53,101 bases of DNA from a virus. Both the position numbers and the translations under genes were made by a program. The stretch's first letter is position 1. Every line of letters begins with the position of its first letter. Shown here one piece after another: positions 49,303-53,101 of the stretch. The stretch spans positions 1-53,101 of the IMG/VR virus record IMGVR_UViG_3300042516_003674, one strand, 5' to 3'. The notes under the pieces are model-generated. The model was not told the DNA's origin and made no database searches. It worked only from the letters and a program-made list of their open reading frames with translations.

Positions 49303-49441
49303 CAAAAGAGAACTGGATATTATGTGGACGGTTGCCACAAGTACCAGTATTGAAACTGGCACAAGACCTCACTATGGGTTTGCAAAGATGCTGTATGATG
49401 AACTCAACGACATCAAACCACCAGTAGGACTTGGAAAATGA
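49286..49441 (+). CDS. 51-residue hypothetical protein
   Basis: MKPLPDKRELDIMWTVATSTSIETGTRPHYGFAKMLYDELNDIKPPVGLG. Start ATG 49286, 17 bases inside the previous gene. Its DNA includes AACTGGCACAAG (49354-49365), the motif of the terminator-promoter elements. Confidence 0.6.
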   Translation: MKPLPDKRELDIMWTVATSTSIETGTRPHYGFAKMLYDELNDIKPPVGLGK

Positions 49442-49692
49442 GATTTCGTAATATAGAGTTCCGTTGGAGTAAATGTAACAACAAGTATGAACTCGTCAAG
49501 TGGTATCCTCAAACTCACGGTGAAACTTGTTGTGTAGTTGCTTTCTTTGATAAAGACAAAGAGGGTTACGATATGAGAACCATCGGTGATCGGTTCTTTG
49601 AGGATAAAGATGCTTGGGTTGTTGGTAAGTATGGTCTGGAGTTTCTAAATGCTATCTTTGATATAGAAAAACACGAGGAAGATGCAATTTGA
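49438..49692 (+). CDS. 84-residue hypothetical protein
   Basis: MRFRNIEFRWSKCNNKYELVKWYPQTHGETCCVVAFFDKDKEGYDMRTIGDRFFEDKDAWVVGKYGLEFLNAIF: beta-rich N-terminal half, then a helix. Coupled by ATGA. No family is recognised. Confidence 0.65.
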   Translation: MRFRNIEFRWSKCNNKYELVKWYPQTHGETCCVVAFFDKDKEGYDMRTIGDRFFEDKDAWVVGKYGLEFLNAIFDIEKHEEDAI

Positions 49693-49963
49693 ATTCAACT
49701 TTGTAAAACCAGGAGTCTTTGATTTACCAGAAACCGACTGGTGGGGATTTGACCCAAATGACCACATTGAAATACAACCACATTGGACATTAGCACATCT
49801 GGCAGTAGAAATGGAATTGTTTCCATCCGTAGGACAAGCAAGGAAGAATGGGTGGGATGGACCTATTCCAGAAGGATTTACAGAGAAGACGAAGATTGGA
49901 AAGATGAAAAAGTCCATGTTTATTCACAACCCACCTGCTGAGTTTTTTGAAATAAACAATTAA
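49682..49963 (+). CDS. 93-residue hypothetical protein
   Basis: MQFEFNFVKPGVFDLPETDWWGFDPNDHIEIQPHWTLAHLAVEMELFPSVGQARKNGWDGPIPEGFTEKTKIGKMKKSMFIHNPPAEF. The segment from LFPSVGQARKNGWDG on looks like a helix-turn with a Gly-rich basic loop, as seen in small nucleic-acid-related proteins. It overlaps the previous gene by 11 bases. Confidence 0.65.
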   Translation: MQFEFNFVKPGVFDLPETDWWGFDPNDHIEIQPHWTLAHLAVEMELFPSVGQARKNGWDGPIPEGFTEKTKIGKMKKSMFIHNPPAEFFEINN

Positions 49964-49974
49964 AGAATGTTAGA

Positions 49975-50472
49975 ATGATTGAATTAATTTCACAACCTTA
50001 TTATGGTTTCACCTATCCTATTCTTAGTGATGGTATAGTAACCGCATTCATTCATAAGTCTTGCGAACCGAAAGCATTTATTAAAAGTATGCTTTCCTTT
50101 ACAGAAAATCTAATTGGTGTTGATTTTAGACTTGTAAGAAAAGGAAAAAATGCAGAACTTAAGTTTTTTGAAATTCCACTAATTGCAAATGAACCGACTT
50201 ATGTTGGACTTGCTGTTCCTTATGTTTCCACTATTGGTAATGTCTGGGACATTTTTGTAAAAACAAATCCAGTATCATCAAAACAGTGGATTTATCTTCA
50301 CGAGTTCGGTCACTTTCTTGGAATGGAACATCCATTTGATGATAATGATAATGATGTATGGTATGGTGAATCTACAAATGATACTGTAATGTCCTATAAC
50401 TATCAACCAAGTTCCTATTGGTGGTTCAGGCAAGCAGATATTGATACTATTACTGGTATGTGGGTCAGTTGA
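49975..50472 (+). CDS. metzincin-type zinc metalloprotease
   Basis: This is a 165-residue single-domain protease. WIYLHEFGHFLGMEHPFDD carries the complete HExxHxxGxxH signature (H109, E110, H113, G116, H119), and DTVMSYN provides the Met-turn (M139). No signal peptide or pro-region is visible, so it would act in the host cytoplasm or in the virion. The metzincin fold is clear, but the subfamily (M10/M12-like) cannot be fixed. The gene sits in a run of small accessory genes, and element 3 begins right at its stop codon. Confidence 0.85.
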   Translation: MIELISQPYYGFTYPILSDGIVTAFIHKSCEPKAFIKSMLSFTENLIGVDFRLVRKGKNAELKFFEIPLIANEPTYVGLAVPYVSTIGNVWDIFVKTNPVSSKQWIYLHEFGHFLGMEHPFDDNDNDVWYGESTNDTVMSYNYQPSSYWWFRQADIDTITGMWVS

Positions 50473-50520
50473 GAAACTGGCACAAGGGGTCTTCACGGAG
50501 ACCCTTTTTTGGTTTATAAT
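50470..50520 (+). promoter_or_regulatory. terminator-promoter element 3
   Basis: From the stop TGA: AACTGGCACAAGG (50475-50487), then a hairpin with GGGTCT (50487-50492) and AGACCC (50499-50504), extended by A/T pairs to 50484-50507, followed by a T-run. TATAAT is at 50515-50520. At 17 bases upstream the -35 position is TTCACG in the loop, a partial match. The leader TATAATGACTTCATA then AAACCGATG is nearly identical to that of element 4. Confidence 0.75.
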
Positions 50521-50541
50521 GACTTCATAGACAACAAACCG

Positions 50542-50778
50542 ATGACCTACGACCAACTCTACGATCATATCGTCAACTACATTTCTCTGCCTTATCCTGT
50601 TATTACTGGTGAGATTACCAACTGGACAGGAAAACCTCTTGAACACGATAAGAAACGTGCTTGTCTAATTCTTGGTGCTTTTATGGAGTTTATCCTTGAT
50701 TGTAATGATGCTGGTATTGATGTAAGGACTCTTGATATGACTGGTTTTGTAAATGAAAAACTTGATGAACTGAAATGA
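50542..50778 (+). CDS. 78-residue hypothetical protein
   Basis: From ATG 50542; the earlier in-frame TTG is inside the promoter. MTYDQLYDHIVNYISLPYPVITGEITNWTGKPLEHDKKRACLILGAFMEFILDCNDAGIDVRTLDMTGFVNEKLDEL: a helical domain with no recognised family. First gene of the element-3 unit, coupled by ATGA to the next. Confidence 0.65.
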   Translation: MTYDQLYDHIVNYISLPYPVITGEITNWTGKPLEHDKKRACLILGAFMEFILDCNDAGIDVRTLDMTGFVNEKLDELK

Positions 50779-51125
50779 CCGACCTTTCCAACTTTTCTTA
50801 CAAGCAAATACAAGAACTTGAAAAGCAAATTGAAGAACAGAAAAGGTTGATTCAAGAACGCAAAGAGTTTTTGAGTCAAACAAAAGACTGTGCGGTTGGA
50901 TATAAGGTGACTTTCTGTGTGAAGTTTAATCCTTTTGTTCACGAACACGATGAACTGAATAGTGTGGAGGAGTTTGGTGATTGGTTGGTAAATGATAATG
51001 CAAGACAAATTATTGAATACTTTGAACTTAAAACTCCTGCTGAAGATATAAGTGGTTTTGATATTACAGAAATGACCGATAAAGACAAGGAAGAATGGAA
51101 GTATTTTTGGGAGAATGAAGAATGA
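50775..51125 (+). CDS. 116-residue coiled-coil hypothetical protein
   Basis: The first 45 residues form a coiled coil (YKQIQELEKQIEEQKRLIQERKEFLSQ). The second half is acidic and beta-alpha (VTFCVKFNPFVHEHDELNSVEEFGDWLVNDNARQIIEYFELK). Coupled by ATGA at both ends. Confidence 0.65.
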   Translation: MTDLSNFSYKQIQELEKQIEEQKRLIQERKEFLSQTKDCAVGYKVTFCVKFNPFVHEHDELNSVEEFGDWLVNDNARQIIEYFELKTPAEDISGFDITEMTDKDKEEWKYFWENEE

Positions 51126-51298
51126 ACTACCTCTGCCTTGTTGATGGTGTTGTAGAATACGGAAGCACAGACCTCAACGACTTCAACCATTATCGTATGG
51201 TGTATTACGAAGACCACAAAGATGCTGAAAATGTAGAGTATCTTGTGCTGACCGATGAGGCATACGACGAAATGTTCCCTTGTGAGGATGAAGAATGA
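51122..51298 (+). CDS. 58-residue acidic hypothetical protein
   Basis: MNYLCLVDGVVEYGSTDLNDFNHYRMVYYEDHKDAENVEYLVLTDEAYDEMFPCEDEE. ATGA overlap on both sides. Very acidic with a beta-rich start. No family known. Confidence 0.62.
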   Translation: MNYLCLVDGVVEYGSTDLNDFNHYRMVYYEDHKDAENVEYLVLTDEAYDEMFPCEDEE

Positions 51299-51462
51299 CT
51301 GACCTCAAACGATATAAAATCACTATTACTGTCACTACAAGAAATAGTGCTTTTGACACAAGAATTGGAGACCCTATTTGGCATCTCCTTGATATTGAAA
51401 ATGGAGAAAAACTTGATAGTGTTTCTCTACCTGTTGAATTACCTTTGATTAATTATGACTAA
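51295..51462 (+). CDS. 55-residue hypothetical protein
   Basis: MTDLKRYKITITVTTRNSAFDTRIGDPIWHLLDIENGEKLDSVSLPVELPLINYD: a likely beta sheet. It starts in the preceding stop (ATGA) and ends inside the next ATG region (ATGACTAA). Confidence 0.62.
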   Translation: MTDLKRYKITITVTTRNSAFDTRIGDPIWHLLDIENGEKLDSVSLPVELPLINYD

Positions 51463-51718
51463 ACTCTTTCAATACGATAAAAAAGTTTGGGAAGGTGGTG
51501 AAACTTCACGCACTTGGCAGTTTGGTATCTTCAAAAATCATTCACTCTTGTGGGTGAATTATGAAAATCCCAGTAGTCAAGTTTGGATGTCTGGTGGGCT
51601 TCATATCTCATTCTCATTCTTTGGTTCTTCTCTGTTTGGTGTAGATTTTGAGACCAATAGTTGGTCTTTTTCATTTAACTTTTTTACTGAATACTTTGAG
51701 GGGTGGGATGATGACTGA
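51455..51718 (+). CDS. 87-residue aromatic-rich hypothetical protein
   Basis: MTKLFQYDKKVWEGGETSRTWQFGIFKNHSLLWVNYENPSSQVWMSGGLHISFSFFGSSLFGVDFETNSWSFSFNFFTEYFEGWDDD: a beta-strand-rich protein with an unusual number of Phe and Trp. It is comparable in layout to the protein at 49042. Overlaps both neighbours. Confidence 0.64.
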   Translation: MTKLFQYDKKVWEGGETSRTWQFGIFKNHSLLWVNYENPSSQVWMSGGLHISFSFFGSSLFGVDFETNSWSFSFNFFTEYFEGWDDD

Positions 51719-51926
51719 TCAACAAATCCTTGAACTTGTAAGATTTCACTTTCAAGAGGGTGGATTGAGAGACGATGGTAGTTGTTCTGAATATTTCGGA
51801 ACTCCTGAAAATTTTATTGAGTTTGCCCAAGTAATTTATGAAATGGGTAGTGAAAATGGTTGGGAAAGTCACCAAGAAAGTGTATCACTGAACTCCTCTT
51901 ATCCTACTGATTATGACTATGACTGA
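51711..51926 (+). CDS. 71-residue acidic hypothetical protein
   Basis: MTDQQILELVRFHFQEGGLRDDGSCSEYFGTPENFIEFAQVIYEMGSENGWESHQESVS. Start at 51711 or the adjacent ATG 51708; the purine-rich GAGGGGTGGG just upstream serves as ribosome-binding site. Overlaps the previous stop. Confidence 0.62.
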   Translation: MTDQQILELVRFHFQEGGLRDDGSCSEYFGTPENFIEFAQVIYEMGSENGWESHQESVSLNSSYPTDYDYD

Positions 51927-52131
51927 CGCAGCATACAAAGTTTGGGAAGCATTCAAAGCAGAATTGATTGTAGAACCCACCGATGATATGAAAGAAGCAC
52001 TTGCTACTGCTATCCGTGAGATTGCTAATCAATATCAATATTATCAGTGTTGTAAAGATGAAGGTGTAGAAGATATGGTAGTTGATGCTCAAAAACTTTA
52101 TGAACTTTCTTATGATGTGGAGGCACTATGA
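51913..52131 (+). CDS. 72-residue helical hypothetical protein, paralogue A
   Basis: MTMTDAAYKVWEAFKAELIVEPTDDMKEALATAIREIANQYQYYQCCKDEGVEDMVVDAQKLYELSYDVEAL. It shares a layout with the next protein (A-x-K-V/I-xEAY/F, ALREI/TI-NQ, LYEL/LLEL...EAL). The start may be 51919, since the first two codons are ATGACT repeats. Confidence 0.62.
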   Translation: MTMTDAAYKVWEAFKAELIVEPTDDMKEALATAIREIANQYQYYQCCKDEGVEDMVVDAQKLYELSYDVEAL

Positions 52132-52304
52132 CTGAAAGAGCAAAAAAGATTATGGAAGCATACGAAGCAGAGGATACTTACAACTTTCCAAAAGATGGAG
52201 TTGTTGCTGCTCTCCGTGAAACTATCAACCAACTCCAACAAAGCCCTGGTGTGATTATGTGTGCTGATCTGTTAGAATTGTGTGAGGAACTGGAGGCACT
52301 CTAA
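52128..52304 (+). CDS. 58-residue helical hypothetical protein, paralogue B
   Basis: MTERAKKIMEAYEAEDTYNFPKDGVVAALRETINQLQQSPGVIMCADLLELCEELEAL. It is coupled to paralogue A by an ATGA overlap and to the next gene by TAATG. Related to A by its spacing and motifs, so probably a tandem duplication. Confidence 0.62.
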   Translation: MTERAKKIMEAYEAEDTYNFPKDGVVAALRETINQLQQSPGVIMCADLLELCEELEAL

Positions 52305-52456
52305 TGACTGAAAACAAACAACTCACAGAATATCTCAAAGAAGTTCTTAATCCTCCTGATAATGTAGAACTCTCTGTTTATGATGAAGATAATAATGAAA
52401 AGGATTTGTCTAATGGTATTGTAAATGTATGGATAGAGGAGATTAAAAATGACTGA
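52304..52456 (+). CDS. 50-residue acidic hypothetical protein
   Basis: MTENKQLTEYLKEVLNPPDNVELSVYDEDNNEKDLSNGIVNVWIEEIKND. It starts in the TAATG overlap and ends inside the start of the next gene. No family known. Confidence 0.58.
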   Translation: MTENKQLTEYLKEVLNPPDNVELSVYDEDNNEKDLSNGIVNVWIEEIKND

Positions 52457-52721
52457 CTTTCAACCAAAACCACAAACACCAGAGCAAGTAGATGAAGGTC
52501 TGCGTAATGCTTTTATACAAGCAAAGCAAGAGGGTGTATTCAATGATTCTATGAAAATCAATCTACCAAAACACTCCAACTGGACTTGCTATATGTTTGG
52601 CAATCGTCCAGATGCTAATTTTGGTATTTCTTATGTTCCATCAGAAGGACGAGTGCCTAATCGTTTTGTGAGGTTTATGATGCGGATTTGTTTTGATTGT
52701 ATGTGGGTGGAGGGGAAATGA
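52449..52721 (+). CDS. 90-residue hypothetical protein
   Basis: MTDFQPKPQTPEQVDEGLRNAFIQAKQEGVFNDSMKINLPKHSNWTCYMFGNRPDANFGISYVPSEGRVPNRFVRFMMRICFDCMWVEG. A conserved-looking SMKINLPKHSNWTCYMFGN core and a C-terminal segment shaped like an amphipathic or membrane-surface helix (RFVRFMMRICFDCMW). No function is assigned. Confidence 0.64.
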   Translation: MTDFQPKPQTPEQVDEGLRNAFIQAKQEGVFNDSMKINLPKHSNWTCYMFGNRPDANFGISYVPSEGRVPNRFVRFMMRICFDCMWVEGK

Positions 52722-52825
52722 CCTACGCATCTTATCGTTGTCCTAAATGTGGAGCACAGATAGGATATATTGGAAGGTTCTTTCAGTTTCTTCGTATTCC
52801 ATTACATCGGTGTAAGGACACTTGA
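52718..52825 (+). CDS. 35-residue zinc-knuckle-like peptide
   Basis: MTYASYRCPKCGAQIGYIGRFFQFLRIPLHRCKDT: CPKC and HRC give a potential Zn site, with a hydrophobic/aromatic middle. ATGA overlap with the preceding gene supports translation; element 4 starts at its stop. Confidence 0.52.
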   Translation: MTYASYRCPKCGAQIGYIGRFFQFLRIPLHRCKDT

Positions 52826-52873
52826 AGAACTGTCACAGGAGCATCCCACAGGTGCTCCTTTTGGTTGTATAAT
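52823..52873 (+). promoter_or_regulatory. terminator-promoter element 4
   Basis: From the stop TGA: AACTGTCACAGG (52828-52839, a one-mismatch and one-deletion version of the motif), then hairpin AGGAGCA/TGCTCCT (52837-52859) with TTTT, then TATAAT (52868-52873). The -35 position reads CCCACA, poor. The leader matches element 3: TATAATGACTTCATA, then AAACCGATG. Confidence 0.72.
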
Positions 52874-52895
52874 GACTTCATAAGCAACCAAACCG

Positions 52896-53101
52896 ATGGA
52901 CTACGAAACTGAAATCATCAACGGACACACAGCAGTTGTCCGTCATTTTTTCAAACCACACGAAATCAAAGTTGGTTCCCGTTGGATTGGTTCTTCTGGT
53001 AGTATTGTTGTGGTTGAGGGCATCAATCAGTATGGTTCTACTGGCACTTGGTATGAGGTTGTTTATTCTTGGGAAGAGAATGGTGTGAAGAAAACACACG
53101 A
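52896..53101 (+). CDS. hypothetical protein, 3'-truncated by window edge
   Basis: From ATG 52896 an open frame continues off the end (about 68 residues seen): MDYETEIINGHTAVVRHFFKPHEIKVGSRWIGSSGSIVVVEGINQYGSTGTWYEVVYSWEENG. It looks beta-rich, similar in kind to the small early proteins upstream. The real length is not visible. Confidence 0.65.
   Translation, partial: MDYETEIINGHTAVVRHFFKPHEIKVGSRWIGSSGSIVVVEGINQYGSTGTWYEVVYSWEENGVKKTH

Noticed and set aside
1-53101. Prophage or mobile-element signs (integrase, att sites, transposase)
   Set aside because: No integrase or transposase motif was seen and no convincing direct repeats at tRNA ends; the layout is that of a lytic T4-type phage.

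Overview
The window looks like part of a T4-type cyanophage genome (a marine Synechococcus or Prochlorococcus myovirus). The evidence is a run of T4-style baseplate genes (gp53, gp48, gp4, gp54, gp26, gp27-like, gp5-like), T4-type late promoter boxes (CTAAATA / NATAAATA), A+T-rich codon use, several 2-oxoglutarate/Fe(II) oxygenases and dense clusters of tiny overlapping genes. No photosynthesis gene, integrase or insertion sequence is visible, and the host cannot be fixed from the sequence alone.

Layout. (1) 1-325: end of a Mom-like DNA-modification gene on +. (2) 317-2891 on -: gp53, gp48, an unknown gene and head-completion nuclease gp4. A divergent pair of late promoters (2892-2930) separates these from (3) 2932-12350 on +: gp54, gp26 with a probable programmed -1 frameshift into a 57-codon ORF, two tape-measure/hub-like proteins (the second carrying a SleB-type wall hydrolase domain), a gp27-like hub protein, a gp5-like OB-fold hub protein and a separately encoded beta-helical spike. 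(4) 12352-31475: adsorption and fibre proteins, including a 3074-residue and a 1559-residue protein built on proline-free Gly-X-Gln collagen-like repeats, two S74 self-cleaving chaperone domains, and a Gly-Asn-Pro-rich protein preceded by a prolyl-4-hydroxylase-like gene. (5) 31465-33404: two more oxygenases, then an early-type island with consensus sigma70 promoters, a Phd/YefM-like antitoxin, an odd class II tRNA-like sequence and a tRNA with anticodon CAT. (6) 33426-41677: two more large fibre proteins, one ending in a tail-collar domain and a His-rich tip.

(7) 41674-53101: early/middle-type accessory region. It holds a candidate small RNA, a ParB-like protein, a GC-richer superfamily 2 helicase, small cotranslated genes, a second oxygenase pair (one with two catalytic domains), a metzincin-type zinc protease and more than a dozen tiny genes coupled by ATGA or TAATG overlaps. 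This region is cut into transcription units by four copies of a compact element. Each copy begins at or within a few bases of the stop codon of the preceding gene, carries an AACTGGCACAAGG-like motif and a terminator hairpin, and ends in a TATAAT-like -10 box for the next gene.

How it fits together: late genes on both sides of 2.9 kb build the baseplate, hub, spike and fibres. The oxygenases next to collagen-like and Gly-Asn-Pro-rich fibres suggest post-translational hydroxylation of virion proteins, although host targets are also possible. The strongest candidates for something undescribed are the gp26 frameshift, the oxygenase/fibre association, the repeated terminator-promoter element and the small-RNA locus.
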